The position numbers and the translations under genes are program-made. The notes beneath the pieces are model-generated. The model searched no databases. It saw only the letters and a list, made by a program, of their open reading frames with translations, and was not told the origin of the DNA. A DNA stretch of 64,000 bases from Archilochus colubris (Eukaryota; Chordata; Aves; Apodiformes; Trochilidae): positions 29,254,826 through 29,318,825 of the forward strand of contig CM041115.1 in assembly GCA_023079485.1 (NCBI GenBank). The letters run 5' to 3'. Positions within the stretch are counted from its first letter, which is position 1; each line of letters begins with the position of its first letter. Shown piece by piece: positions 1 to 13,263 of the stretch.

Positions 1-1569
1 CTGCATGACCCTAATAAAGTGTATGAGAAATATATAGGTTTTATGAGTACAAAAATACCTAAATAATTGACATACAAGAATACATACATTTAGGGTATAC
101 ACTGGAGACAAAATTACACAGCATTGAATTTCCCTTGAGAACATATTCACATGCAAGCTTAGATGCACACAGGATAAGGCAAAGAATCTACCACAATGCT
201 TTATCTAAATATGGATTTCTTTTTCAGAATATTTTTCACCTATGGTCTTGTATGAAGATTCAAACAGCTTTCTTTCTTCAAATATTTATCATATATGCTA
301 CTTCATTAGCATTTAAATAGTAATCAGTTTTCATAATTCTTCATTATTTAATAGTTTTCCCTACATATGGATGTTTTTATTTCCTAGGTTTTATTATTTT
401 CTTATTTGTAAACCTTATGCAAGCTTTCATAAGAGGAATAGTTTTTTACAATTAATTTCTTAAGAGGTGCCTGAATTCTTTTAATTAGTACCTCAAGACT
501 AGAGGTATGTACAGATGCCAGAAAACGAAAAAATTGCATTTTTATTTGAATTTTATGATTTTTATGATTATTTTATTTTCTATATTGCTCAAGATTTGGA
601 GCTTCAAAAGTCTAAAGAGCATTAGATTTAAGATTAGTTTGGTCTACCTAGAAGTAAAAAGGTTTAAATTTTTATGTCTGTCTACTGCACAAGCCCAGAA
701 ATAATATATGCAGGCATGCTGTTGTAGCTTCTTCAGCAGAGAAGACTATTTTGAAACCATGGTGTTTACTGCCATGTATTCTATCTTATTCTTATGAAGA
801 GTTCTATGCTGTCAAAAGACCTTTGGATAGACACACAAACTACCAAACCCTCCCAACTGGTGGCAGATGTTCCTAAAGGACAGCTAAAATTGTAACTCTT
901 CCTTCAGGAAGAACACTTCTCAAAAAAAGAGTGCACTGAGAGAAAAGAATATGGTGGTTTCCAGCCAGGTTTTTTCTTTGTAAGGCACCTAACTGCATTT
1001 TTTTTTTATTGGCAGAGGAGTTATCACAAAATTTTGGATTAACTACTATGAGACAGAGATATTTTATATGTGTACATACAGAGATACCATAGATTTATTT
1101 TAAAAATAGATATTTTGTATGTAATAGAATATTTTCATTTTAAAGGCTTATCTTTTTAATTATTTCTCAATATTATTTCTGCTAATAATGATGAAGAAGG
1201 AGTTCAATAGACCACAGAATTATTAAATCAGTAAAAAAAAGGGGAAAAAAAGCAGAGTACAAATGAATGGCTTCATCAGGGGTGTTAGAACTTTAATATT
1301 TATCAAGGCAGTTACACAAAGAAGCTAATGGGAATATTTGAAACCGTACATAAAGTTGAAATAAAACCATACAAACACAACTGTGCACATAAAAATTATA
1401 GTTAGCAGAAGGAAATTTCAATGGAAATTCTAGTAAACTGTGCATATTTTTAATGCAATCATTCATCTCAGATAAAATGTCACAGATATGAAGTCCCAAA
1501 AGTCACCTAGTCTACTGTATAAGGAACATTTGCCTTGCCCTGCTTTTTACTGCCTAGGATATTGGGAAA

Positions 1570-1632
1570 TAGGTAGGTAGATGGGCAGGCAGATAAATAG
1601 GTAGCTCAGTAGATAGATACATACATACATTT
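1570..1632. repeat. decayed tetranucleotide tract (TAGG/TAGA/CATA)
   Basis: Runs of AGGTAGGTAG, AGATAGATA and CATACATACAT follow each other with interruptions. TA-rich sequence to about 1790 looks like further decay of the same tract. Confidence 0.7.
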
Positions 1633-2167
1633 ATATTTACATACAGACATTTATATGCATAATTTATACATAAACTTGGTATGAATTTATACATATATGT
1701 ATTTAAACATACTTTTTTGTATGCATCTGTATATCATGTGTGTCTATGCATATATTAAATTTATAAGTATACATGTGAGTACATAGGTACATGTGTATTT
1801 GTATAAATACACTTTTTTTTTTTTCCCTGTAGAACAACACTACAAGGAAGGTTAAGAGATTTTTCTATTCCAAAACTGGGATTAGGAAACATGAGTTTGA
1901 ACACTTTATGCACATAGAAATGGACAGGAATCTTATTTATGCATATGTAAGCTTTCACATATAGATTGTTGACCTGGGGAAAAAAAACAACTACCATCTA
2001 CAAAAAAGAAAGTTATGTTAAACAAATACCATATACTGTTAATTTTTTCTAGTGTATATGAAGCCTCTCAGAGGATACTTTAGGAGAGCTACTCAAGTGT
2101 TGATTTAGGTTTGTTAGAAGACAGGTATTATGCTACATATAAATATGTGTATAATATTGTAATAAAT

Positions 2168-2172
<5 letters not shown>

Positions 2173-2201
<29 letters not shown>
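2173..2201. repeat. (TA)n microsatellite
   Basis: About 14 uninterrupted TA units followed by TGCATGC. Likely length-polymorphic. Confidence 0.9.
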
Positions 2202-2204
<3 letters not shown>

Positions 2205-2389
2205 TGCCTTTTATTTACTGAACCTTTTCTATGTTTTGAACCATTACTTGAAATCCAGGTTACTTTCCTATGGTTTAGTGTTTTCAATATTTGTGATATA
2301 ACCATACAGCAATAAATAAATAAAGCTCTGCTACTGTCTGCATAATTTGTTTCTGAATAAAATATTAAATTCTGCATTTCATTATTACT

Positions 2390-2416
2390 AGTTATTACTT
2401 ACTAGTAAGAATAACT
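2390..2416. repeat. small near-perfect palindrome
   Basis: Arms AGTTATT and AATAACT flank the self-complementary core CTTACTAGTAAG. A single unpaired A at 2397 is the only defect. The same 12-base core sits in the larger palindrome at 25659-25696. Confidence 0.75.
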
Positions 2417-2815
2417 ACAGGAGTTATGATCACACAGAGTCCTTGCAAGGATAGTGTTTAGTTTATCAGGATTGCCACTAAAGGAGGGGCTGCTCATGCA
2501 AGAATAGGGCCCCGTTTATGAGAGTGGTTACCCAAATGAGGGTCTCTCCTTGGGAGAAGCCCAGATGGCTTATGAATGAAGCCTCCACCCGAACACAGTG
2601 TCCATTTTGTCAGGGTGGCTGGTTTGAGGCAAATATTCTTTTGGGGATTCTATGCATGGCAATTCAATGCCCAAATAATGGGTATGTGCTAAGAATTCAT
2701 ATGCTTACACAAAACTCCAAGGCGGACAGTTATTTCTTACCTAGTCAGTATTTCAAAAGATTTTTTGCTACAGCTGTTATGAAAGAATGCAAGAGCATTT
2801 TGGGTTTGCAGTAGA
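2410..2815. other. unassigned GC-richer segment
   Basis: The base composition rises above the AT-rich surroundings, and a 98-codon plus-strand frame (2518-2814) crosses it. I do not recognise the protein or a repeat family. There is no clear splice acceptor or donor at its edges. It may be an old, unrecognised transposon. Confidence 0.3.
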
Positions 2816-4389
2816 GGGACAACCAGCTTTGCTAGCAAAAAAGAAAAAAAGCAAAACAAAGCAGCTAATACAAAAGAGTTCAGGATATAAGAAACTCAAG
2901 TTTTGAAATAATCTGAAAAAAGGGTATAAAGTTGATGGAGACAAGTTCTTTCCAACAATGTTCAATTGCAGGACAAGGAGGCATGATCAAAAACACAGGA
3001 GGTTTCTGCTGAATGTAAGGCATCACTTTTTTACTTTGGGGATGACTGAGCATGGGATCAGATTGCCTATAGAGCTTGTGGACTTTGTTCTTTGAAATCT
3101 TCAAAAGCCATCTGGTTCATTAAACCAAGTCGCCTCCAGACATGTCTTGCAGCCTTAGCCATTTTATGATTTATCTTGCAGACAATTGTCCCTTACCACT
3201 TGATAAGACTGTATGCAGCTATATGGACTTTGTACTTCCAGACACCAGCTTTTCCTAAAACACTACTTGTATTTCTCAAGTCTATTATTTTCCTATTGTT
3301 GTTTCCAAAAATGCCATTGACAATTAATATCTATCTTTTAATTTCAAGCTTAAATTTACTCATAACTTGTTTACTTATACTCTAGTGTGTAGTGTCTCTC
3401 GTGTCTAGCGTCAATTACCATTGCTCACTACTTCATGTTCCTCCTCTACTTCCTTCACAAACACATAGGAAAAGATCTATTCTCTTCCCTAGTTTCATTT
3501 TAGTGGAATATTAAGACTCTTCAAGTCTAAATACAGACCAAGTACCCTTGATTACACCACAAGCCCTTTTCTTGACCTAGTTCAAACTGAATTCATCTTT
3601 CTTCAACAAACATAATCAGAATCATATGTAGTATTTCAGATGGCTTCTCAGTGGTCTTGGCCTCCTGACAATAGTCAATTTGAAATAATATAATTCTTTG
3701 TGAAACACCTGCCTTCCTGTCTACTTTCAAGAATTACAAAAAATGTTTATCCTCTAAAAGGTTTTTCTTTTTCTTCCTTCTAAACACCCCCTAAACCAGT
3801 AAAAAATAATTTGTTTTGATCGACCTGTACAATTGCTTCTTGCAAGATGGCAAGTCTCTCGGGAATGTTTTGTCAACCAAATCAGAAATACTAAATGGCT
3901 TTTTCCTACAACTCAAGGGTTTACAATCTTGCCTTTATATTTGTGACACTAGAAGTGTTCTGTTATTTATTGAGCACCTGACAGCCAGCTTAGCTGGGTA
4001 CTCAGCATAAAGGAAAACATACAATGTGATTTCAGAGCTTTAGAATATATACAACACCAAGAATCAGATGGGATCCTGGTGTCAAGACAATCTAAATATT
4101 TCATTTTTCAGAAATATTGACTTCTTATTTATTACATATCATCAAACATCTGATTATTCTGGTGATGTTTGTGACAGAATGGTCTGTATTTTTTATTTAT
4201 CAAATTGGTTGAAGAGTGGGTATCTATATTTAAGCACTGCTATTCAGGAAGCAGAGTTGTCTCTTTTGTAAATGATTGTGCACATGTATTGATGAGAGAA
4301 AGTGTAATTTTTTTTGCAAAGAGAAAGTGCAAATGCATTGCTTAATAGAGTACAGAAACAGAAATAAACTAATGCAAAACAGAACCTGA

Positions 4390-5722
4390 CAGAATCATGG
4401 AATCACCTTTGTTGGAAAAGACCTCCAAGATCACCAAGTCTAATCATAATCTAACACTGACCTTAACAAAGCCAGATCCGTAAGTACTGTGTCACTATGA
4501 CTCTTAAATAGCTCCAGGGATGGTGACTCCAACACTGCCCTGGGCAGCCTATTCCAATGTCTGAATCCTTTCATTGAAGAAATTCTTCCTAACACCCAAT
4601 TTAAAGATCCTCTGGTGTAACTTGAGCTCATTACCTCTTGTCCTATCACTGGTAAGTTCACTGAATAAACCAATACCCACCTCTTTACAGCGTTTGTTAA
4701 GGTAGTTGTAGAGAGTGATAAAGTCTCCTCCTCAGCCTCCTCTTCTCTAGGCTAAAAAACCCTAGCTCTCTCTGATGCTCCTTGTAAGAGTTATGCTCCA
4801 CACCCTTCATCAGCTTTGTTGCCTTTCTTTGGACACAGTCTAGTAGGTCAATATCCTTTCTGTAGTGAGGGGCCCAAAACTAAACACAGTATTTGTGGTG
4901 TAGCTTCACCGGGCTGAGTACATGGCTAAGATCCCTTTCCTGCTGGCCACAATACTTCTTATACAGACCAGGATGCTATTGGGCCTCTTGGCCATTTGTG
5001 TACACTGCTGGCTCATGTTCAGCCAGCTGTCAATCAACATACCAGGTCCCTTTCTGCTGAACAGCTTTCTAGGCACTCCTCCTCAGGCCTGTACCACTGC
5101 TGGGGGTTTTGTGACCAAAGTGGAGGACCCAACATTTGACCTTACTGAAACTCATGTAACGGCCCATTGATCAAAACCTGTCCATGTCCCTTTGCAGAGA
5201 TTCCCTGCCCTTAGGCAAATTGACACGTTGAGCCAGCTTAGTGTAATCTGCAAATTTACTATGGTTGCACTCTATCCCCTCGTCCAGGTCATTGACAAAG
5301 ATGTTAAACAGGAGTGGTCCCAAAACTGAGCATTAGCAGGCACCACTTGTGACTAGACGCCAAGTGGATTTAACTCCATTGACCAAAGCTCTCTGGGCCC
5401 ATCCATCCAACCAGTTTTCAACCCACCAAATTCTATGTCTATCAAAGCCATGAATAGACAACTTCCCTCGTAAAATGTTGTGGGAAACTGTTAAATACCT
5501 CACTAAAGTTGACATAGACAACATCCACAGGGTTTCCTTCATGCCATAAGCATGTCACCTTGTCATAAAAGAAGATCACATTTGCCTTTTGTAAACCCAC
5601 ACTGACTAGGCCTGATCACCTGGTTTTCTTTCTTGTGTTTTATAATCATACTCAGGATTATCTGCTCCATCAGCTTCCCTGGGACTGAATTCAAACTGAC
5701 AGGCTTGACTGCAAAGGGTAGC
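4390..5722 (-). mobile_element. CR1 LINE, 5'-truncated, minus strand
   Basis: The 3' end is on the left, where AGAATCATGGAATC precedes the usual 3'-UTR text about TTGGAAAAGACCTCCAAGATC. Moving right, the minus strand reads backwards through the ORF2 C-terminus (4440-4673, with HWNRLPR), then a reverse-transcriptase part (5333-5542, with WVENWLDGWAQRAL), and ends near the motif PVSLNSVPGKLMEQIIL (about 5640-5720). Several frameshifts and stops mark it as an old, dead copy. It lacks the endonuclease and ORF1 regions, as expected for 5' truncation. Confidence 0.93.
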
Positions 5723-5818
5723 AGATTGAAAGGGAAAAGCAAAACCATGAAGGAAAAGTATTGTTAGGCAAGAGAAAAAAAGAGAAGAGGGAATATTTAG
5801 GCTGACTGCAAAGAAATA

Positions 5819-5995
5819 ATAAAAAAAAACCCCTAACACCAAAGCCAAACCAAAGCAAACCAAAGCAAACCAAACCAACAACAACAAAAAAACCAAAAAT
5901 AATCAAACAAAAAACAACCAAAAAACCCCAGCCAAACCAAAAAAAAAACCCAAACAGAGCAACAACAAAGCCAACCAACTAACCAATAAAAAATT
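5819..5995. repeat. A/C-rich low-complexity tract
   Basis: Irregular CAAA, CCAAA and CAACAA units with A-runs. It lies about 100 bases beyond the truncated 5' end of the preceding CR1. The three minus-strand frames across it are artefacts of the T/G-rich complement. Confidence 0.85.
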
Positions 5996-7150
5996 TAAGA
6001 AAAAAGAGTCTGCTAAGCTTTTACTAAGTATCTAAGGAAAAGAAATAACAGGAGGGCTATCATGTGATGCAGCATTATGTAAAAAGTAAATTTGAACTGA
6101 CCGAGATAGAGATGACAAGACATAGCGAACCTTTTTGTGCTGTAAATCCATGAAGGAAAGTGTGATAGGAATGAGCAATAGATGCTGAATCTAATTTACA
6201 TGTCAGTAGACATTTTGTTTCTTAACTATTCCAGTGTGAACAGCTAATTGGCATGCACCTATTAATTGGCTAGTCAAAACCAAAAGGCTAGCTGGCACAA
6301 TTTCCATACCTCTATCTCATGGGGTTCATAGATGTATTCTGGGTATGATTCAAGCAGTGTTTAACAGCAGCAATTAGTTTATTCTTGGGTCAAAGTACAA
6401 TTGCAACTCCATATGTATGTACAGCAAGGAGCTTGTTTCCCATTCCACTGTGACTGAGGAAATGACAGCCAATTGACAGTGGGCCATACAGATAAAAACT
6501 ACCGTCTGGCAGATGTTGGATTATTTTTTCCCACTTGTCTAAGGATATGTTGGATGAAAAGAAGATATGTTACTGAGCACTAAGCCATCTATTCCTCCAT
6601 GTTTTTTTAACTCATCAGTCTATAACTAGTCCATAATGAGAAATAAGGCAACCTTATAATTTTACAGAAATTATTTGAAAGGTTGACCAGATCAGATTAT
6701 CCAGAATTATCAGAGTGGTGATATGATTAGTACTAACTGCTCAAGAGCATAAGAAATCTCAGCTTTGTATTAAAGTTCTCTGTGAGAAGATCTCTAATAC
6801 TGTTTTTAATGTTCCTTGGAAATTTTGCAACATCTGCCTTCTTAGGATCTTTTCCGTAATTATTAATTTTAGATTAATTTTATTCCTCTTCAATACTGTT
6901 CTGTCCTACAGACAGAGCATCAAATAACATAAACAAAAATTAGTTCATTACATCAGTACAGAAGAAATAAATTATTAAGATTTCAGAAAATGACTACTGT
7001 CTAAATTGGAAGTAGCTAGAGTTGCCTATGGCATGTAACTCCACAACAGAAGTGAAAATATTTTATTTATTTTCTTTCATTTTAGTGTAATACTTTTTTC
7101 TTATTTTATTCAGCAAATGAAAATATTTTTTTTCTTCTCTCCTTCATTAG

Positions 7151-7203
7151 ATATGAAAAGAGATCTCATGACTCCTGACTGCCACCCATATTTCAATTCA
7201 GTG
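7151..7203 (+). other. possible small coding exon
   Basis: A long pyrimidine tract ending CTTCATTAG (7142-7150) is followed by 53 bases and then a strong donor, GTGAGT, at 7204. One frame is open: after two bases completing a split codon it reads MKRDLMTPDCHPYFNSV and finishes in phase 0. GC content is about 40%, somewhat above the flanks. I do not recognise the peptide. Chance splice-like signals are common in a window of this size, so this is only a candidate. Confidence 0.25.
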
Positions 7204-8035
7204 GTGAGTGCCAATTGTGATTCTCAGCTTAGGATATTATTACATTTTAATACCTATCTGCAACACTAATAACTTAATCTAGCCTGATGTCATTAAAAGA
7301 ATGTGAAATAGACATGTCTGTTTTGTAGGCTTCAAGTATTTCTTGCTAGTATTTATCTGAGATTGTATTAGTGAGAGCCCTAAAAAGTTTAGAATGCCTT
7401 TTGTGTTACATATAGCATTTGCAATAGAAGTAAAGTATTCTGTATGAGGAAAGAAAATTAACTGACGATATGCTGTGTGAAGAATGTTAGAAAATTAATG
7501 AATGCTAATTTGTCGAAAGTTAAAGCTGGTTAGTATTAAAGATGACACATTGTCAAAGACAGTATTGTGCACAGAATGCAAATAAGCAGAAACTCTGAGA
7601 AAATCTTGTTAATAAAACCACTTTATGGTTCTCATTCAGTTCTGTCAAATTTCTGATGAGATGTGATTCCATTATGCTTTCTGCACATTTTACACCAGCT
7701 TTTTCACAGATTACATCGATTTATCTAAACCATGCAATAGTTCACATTTTATCCAATACGTATAATCATCAAGTGTTTGGAGTAAATTAGTCACCAAGGA
7801 GTTTCATATTAATAAAGCCCAGATATTCCACTGGTTACCACATAACAATTTACTTTAGCTGATACACTTAAATCTATTTATCCAGTACTGAAAACTACCT
7901 AGGTATATTTAAAAAGTCCACTAAAAAGTCAATGCTTTATAGCTGTGTTATTGCAATAATTTAAAACGTATTGAAATCTTTTAGCTTGAGATCTTGGTGG
8001 TCTGGTAGACCTGACTTATCAATATTCATGTATAG

Positions 8036-8080
8036 TATCTACAAAATATAGTAAGAAGTATCTACAGAATATAGTAAGGC
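8036..8080. repeat. short tandem duplication, 2 copies of about 23 bp
   Basis: TATCTACAAAATATAGTAAG is followed directly by a second copy with one substitution (TATCTACAGAATATAGTAAG), three bases apart. Confidence 0.8.
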
Positions 8081-8248
8081 ACACATCTACATGTACATCA
8101 AAATTGTCAGGAGAATTTCTGACTTTCTGAGCATTTTTTTTCCTGATTATATATGAAGTGGTACTGTCATTTAATCACCAGTACAAAAGCAGTACAGTAT
8201 CAGCTTGAGAGGTATTCACTAAATCAATTAATTAGATTGGTTTGTTAA

Positions 8249-8462
8249 TCATCACAGTTGGAAAAGATCTTCAAGATCACCAAGTCCAACCATGAGTCCT
8301 ACACCAATTTAACCACTAAATCATCTCCCAACGTGTGAAATATACACTTTTTTTTTTTTTTTTTTTTTTTTAATATTCCAAGGAATGGAGACTCCACCAC
8401 CAACTGGGAAACCTTCCCACCTCCCCAGGTAACCTGTTCCAATGCTTCACCTCTCTTTTAGT
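8249..8462 (-). mobile_element. short CR1 3'-end fragment, minus strand
   Basis: The text TTGGAAAAGATCTTCAAGATC (8258 onward), CACCAAGTCCAACCATGAG and later GGAGACTCCACCACCAACTGGG is CR1 3'-end sequence read from its complement. It is interrupted by a run of 24 T (8348-8371) where related copies have a short T-run before AAATACCTCC. Only about 200 bases of CR1 remain. Confidence 0.85.
8348..8371. repeat. (T)24 inside CR1
   Basis: Uninterrupted T-run. It sits at a position that is naturally T-rich in other CR1 copies of this window, for example TTTTTAAATATCTCC near 29751, so it looks like expansion in place and not an inserted tail. Confidence 0.85.
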
Positions 8463-11400
8463 GGGGGGTCACACACAGAAATATCCAGATACACTATCAG
8501 CCTGAAATACCTCAGAATAGCATAAGATATTTTCAGATATGCTTTTAGTCTTTCAACTTTCAAGATAGAACTATTCTGGTATTCTTGTGTATGTATTTTT
8601 ATGATACAACAGACAAATGATCAGTATATTTGTGGATTATCTAGGAAGACTGACTAACAAAGACATTTTACAGTGAATAATGAGCAACCTACCAAAAAGA
8701 GTAGGTTTTTTGGTTTGCAAGCATAAGAATAATAGTTGGGTGTGGGTGGCAAATTGAAGTAAAATAGAGAAATAAATCTGCAGTTCTTTAAGTTTGCACT
8801 TTTTTACATTTCTTGAAATTTATCTTGAAAATTCATGAATTACTGATTGGCTAATGTTCAAAAGTAAAAAAGCACTTCAAATACTATATTTTCTGTGGGG
8901 TTTTTTTGGTTTGTTGGGGTTTTTTGTTGGTTTTTGTGTGTGTGTGTGTGTGAATGAAAGAGCGAATCAAAGCAAACTTTTTTCATTTATTTCAGGGAAA
9001 AAAATCTGCCACTAAGTGGTGATGTGAAGGCACTTTTTGAAGCTGCTTCATACTTAAGATTTAACTCTCCAGTTTATAACAGAGAGTGGTCCTTCTCACC
9101 CACAGAACTATATTTTAAAAACTGTAATGTTAAAACACTGCTCAAAACCACTCTATTTATCTGTCCTCTTTTGGCTTAAAAATAGCATAACTCATAGAAA
9201 TACTTTACAGGTTACCAGTTTTATTATCCCCACAATAAAACTACTATTAAAATCAAGGAGTCATATTGTATTTCTCAATTTCTTCTTAAATAAATGCAAA
9301 CTTTTTTTTCTAATACATTACATTCCAAAATGCTGCATAAGACTTAATACCATTTAATTCAGGAAATGTGTTGTTTAAAACTAAAACCTGATATGAGATT
9401 ATGACACACTATCTACAGCTGTATCTAGATGAAGGTGCTTTATGACAATTTCTTTCCACTAGCAAATAAATTAACTGTTCCCAACAGAAAGCTTCCACTT
9501 GTATGGCCTTTCTCACAGAGTACTACATTTCATCTTATGCTGCAGGCAGCGTCTAATGAAGTCTGTTTCATTGAGCTGATTCCCATCTGCTTACCCCACT
9601 TCTACAGACAAGCATGCATTTAAAAAAAAAAGATAAGTGTCTTTTGTTCTTTCAAAATATTACAGTGTAGACTGGAGGAGCCTCTCTGGATGCACAAAAT
9701 GTGCACGAACCTCCGATCACCTCTGTTTACAGGAAACCCTCATTTTCAAACTATATTTCTATTTATAGCTCCATCTTTTTCTGAGGGCTCCCAGGGATTA
9801 GTACTTATCAAACTAATTAAAACCATCACAAAGTCTAGAATGTCTTACTGTTGAAGAAGCATATGTCAATGACCTTGGGAAAAAAATTTCAGGTTTGACA
9901 TGGGGTTTAAGAATTAATATAGCAGCCAAAGGAAAAAGTGACAGATCAATACATAGTTGGTTTCAGATCTTTAAAAAGACTATAGCTGCCAACAAACATT
10001 CAAAAGACCCAGTGTTTCATTTGTCTCAACTGTAGCCAAGTACCAATGATCCACCTAGAGGGCTTACTGCCACCATGGATAAACACCAAATAGGAATATT
10101 ATCAAGTTGTCATCTTACCTGGCAATTTATAGTACCCGGGTTTGTTGTGGGGTTTCTGTTTGTATGTTTGTTTTCAATTTTTCTAACCACTGGCTCCATA
10201 ACAGCATTTGTGTTCTTAATTCCTGAGTTCAAAACTTATTTCCAAACCTGGCTTAGAATGGGTTCAAGGCCAGAGTGAATTGACCATGTCCTTGTGTCCT
10301 AGTCTAAGACTAACAGGATTAAAATTTCCTTCTGTCATTTATATCAGAGTGTCAAAAGCGTTGTCAGTGTAGCTGTATGAAATGAAATAAAATCATTCTT
10401 CAAAACTACGACTTCTGGAGCCTGTAAAAACTCATGGTTCATTTTCTTAAACCTGCACAGTACTGTTTGGATTCCATACACTGCAAATTGTTACTTAGGA
10501 AAAAGAAAAAAAAAAGAGAAAAAACTAATATGTGGCAAAAAAAATATTGAATGATAAGTATCTATTTTGAAGTGGTGCAGACAAGAAATTAACTTTTGAA
10601 ATAACAGCAACTGAGTGCAAAAAAAGATGAGAAAATCAAGATTAATTTTCATGTATTCCCGTTCAATGTTTCATTACTGAATACACTTGAGTATGCAGTA
10701 AGTTCATGCACAGAAGATAAGCAATATTTATGCTTAAGCAAGTTGGTTATGTGATTGTGTGATTGTACTGAAGATGTCAATTAGCTTTCTAAATAGCATT
10801 TAGGTGCAGCCAGAGACACATCGCCAGTGTGACTTAGTAGATACTACAACTGAAGATACTGTGGATTTTATGGAACATTGGTTTTACTATATCTAAAATT
10901 ACTGGTGTTTATAATTTTCTGTTATGTCCACCAGCTTGATGAAACATTGTGTCATAGAGATAGCCCACGGCCAAAATCTCAAATCCAAATGAGTTTGGTT
11001 TCCTGACTTTATTTTTCATTGATTTATATTTTCAAGTTTTACTTTACAGTTTTCACTGTATGTCTAGATTACTTTTTTACATAATTTAGTGGTCTGTCAT
11101 TGTGACAAATATTCATCTCAGAAATAAGACACTTAGGAAATCCTTCAGGATCATGTATTTCATAAGATTAAAATAGCCAGCTAAAGAAATACATGATAGC
11201 ACACTAACACTGTTAATTCCTTTGCCATAACAAGTGATAATTTCCAGAGCCAGCTACATCTTAACTAATAAGATACTTTATAGAAAAGAGCATCTAATTG
11301 CAGTATATATATTATATATTAATATATTTTGATACATTGCAATTGCACTTTTTTGCTTTTCCAGTTTTATAATTCAGCATGAGAACTTCTACTGCCATAG

Positions 11401-13263
11401 CTCATACAGCTTGGTTTGTAGTAGATATTAGAAAGTACCTACCATAAATGTCCTGAGCCATCAAGCTAGAACACCTGTGCACTGAGAGAAGAAAATTTAA
11501 AAATATATATGCTATTGTCATAAAAGCAAAGAAATGCTGAGACTGTAGAAAAAATGGTTAATTTTTTTTTGAAGAGTCTTTGCAGAATGAGTGAGGAGTA
11601 CAGAGTAAATATGTATCTTTGGATTAACACCACTAATAGATAGATATCCCATAATTGTGTGAACATAATTGTGTGCAAAAATTGTGAGTATTACAGTTCT
11701 TTGTGTCTTTAAATTCCTCACCCTTTCTGTGAGTATCTGCTTAATTTTACATCTGCTATGCATGCAGAAAATTATCTGTCAATGGTGTGACCTGATCTCT
11801 GCAAGGTACTTCTGTTTGCTTCTTTTTCCTTTGATGGTTAGAAGTAAAAGTTTAATTTAAATCAATCTTAAACATTTCAGGACTGCAGCAGTAACTTAGA
11901 TGTATTCTAAAGCCATTTCAGAGTCTTGGTTGAAAAATGACTTTCAGTAGCCAGTAGACTATTTAGTTAAAGGTGAGAAGGACAAAGCAAAAGAAGGAGA
12001 AAGTAAGAAAGAAGCAATAGTATTGGAAAAATAGTATTAGGGGAAAACTAATTCTTTCAGGGCATGATTTTATTTTTATCAACTACATGAGGAAGAAATA
12101 CAAGTCTTCGTGCTCTATGCAGGAATACATAGGAATGCAGATGACTGAATGATACTCACTCAGCTTCAATTTGAATTTGTAAAATTATTTTTTCATACTT
12201 ATGTATGTATGTATTAATTATTTACACCCGACCAACTATTTACACAAAAAATCCAAGCAATAAAATCATAAAATATATATTTGCTTTAAATATAGCTATA
12301 CATGTATTCCTCTTTCAAATGCAGCAGAGATAAAATGAAGAGTTAACCTGTGCCTCCCTTCATGTACTTACTCAGCAGTCAGATTCTAGTCTAGAGCTTA
12401 GAAAATGCATTAAACAGCACCAAATGGAATAGCAACCCTTGTGCTGCAAGTTTGTTTTAAAAATGACAGAATACATCGAGCCTCAGCATTCAATGTGGTC
12501 AAGATTTTCTAAAAGGAGATGGATTCAGTAGAAAATGCTGATTCATGAACACAGGATTTTCAGGAGTGAGTTCTGGGTTATAAATAGCCTATAGGAAAGA
12601 TTTCTCAGTTTCCAGGATGTAAGGTCATGTCAGAGAGTAAAATCATCTAACTAACAGTAGCTTATTGATTAGGACATTTCTCTGGAGTAGTTAGTATTCC
12701 AGGTGCACTACAACTGAAAGATTCCACATTTTTGAAATTTGTATTCCCAACCTTACAGTGGAAACTTTCCTCAGGTTTTCAATAGCTTTCCAGTCCTGGA
12801 ACATGACTACATTATTGTAAATATTAAGAATAACTTGTGCTTAGAGACATGTTTTCCTCTGGGAATATTACTAAGCCGTAGCCATCACTTGGTCCATACC
12901 CAGGTCTATATCCAGGATAGAATAATTTCTCCACTGTTAGATTAAGTGGATAAAGTTAGCACATATTACATTTGAAAAATGGTGCACATACTTAAAATTC
13001 AGTAATAAAAGTGTTCTGCCCTGAAGAAATAAAAATTTTAAAAATTAAAGTTCTTAGATTAACTTTCTAGGCTACTTTTCTTTCTCTTAATTAGCAATTT
13101 TTATTGTTTTAATGTTGGGCATTTAAACATCTTTAACTCACTGGAGAATAGTTTGCAATAAGACAATTCATTGTGAAAAACCCTATAATGAAAAAAAATT
13201 ACCCTCCACATGCTTGTTTGTCCAGTCTTTGTTTTCTTAATTTGTTTCCTCCTCATCCTAGAT
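8463..13263. other. unique noncoding DNA
   Basis: AT-rich throughout, with a G/T-rich stretch at 8897-8952 that ends in (TG)n. A 67-codon frame at 10075 has a good start context but no other support. No repeat family or exon is recognised. Confidence 0.5.
8897..8952. repeat. G/T-rich tract ending in (TG)n
   Basis: GGGGTTTTTTTGG and similar units lead into about nine TG units (8935-8952). Confidence 0.85.

Larger units (their letters stand above)
1..4389. other. AT-rich unique noncoding DNA
   Basis: No exon, RNA gene or recognisable transposon stands out. Open frames are short, unsupported by splice signals, and rich in residues encoded by A/T codons. Two simple-sequence tracts, a small inverted repeat and a GC-richer stretch inside it are listed separately. 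Confidence 0.6.
5996..8248. other. unique noncoding DNA
   Basis: AT-rich, intron-like sequence. Apart from the possible exon at 7151-7203 and a short tandem duplication near 8036, I see nothing in it. Confidence 0.5.

Noticed and set aside
5606..5978. Three overlapping minus frames rich in F, L, V and G
   Set aside because: Products of the complement of an A/C-rich low-complexity tract.
8348..8371. T-run as the tail of a retrogene or SINE inserted in CR1
   Set aside because: CR1 continues directly on both sides with no inserted body, and the site is T-rich in related copies.
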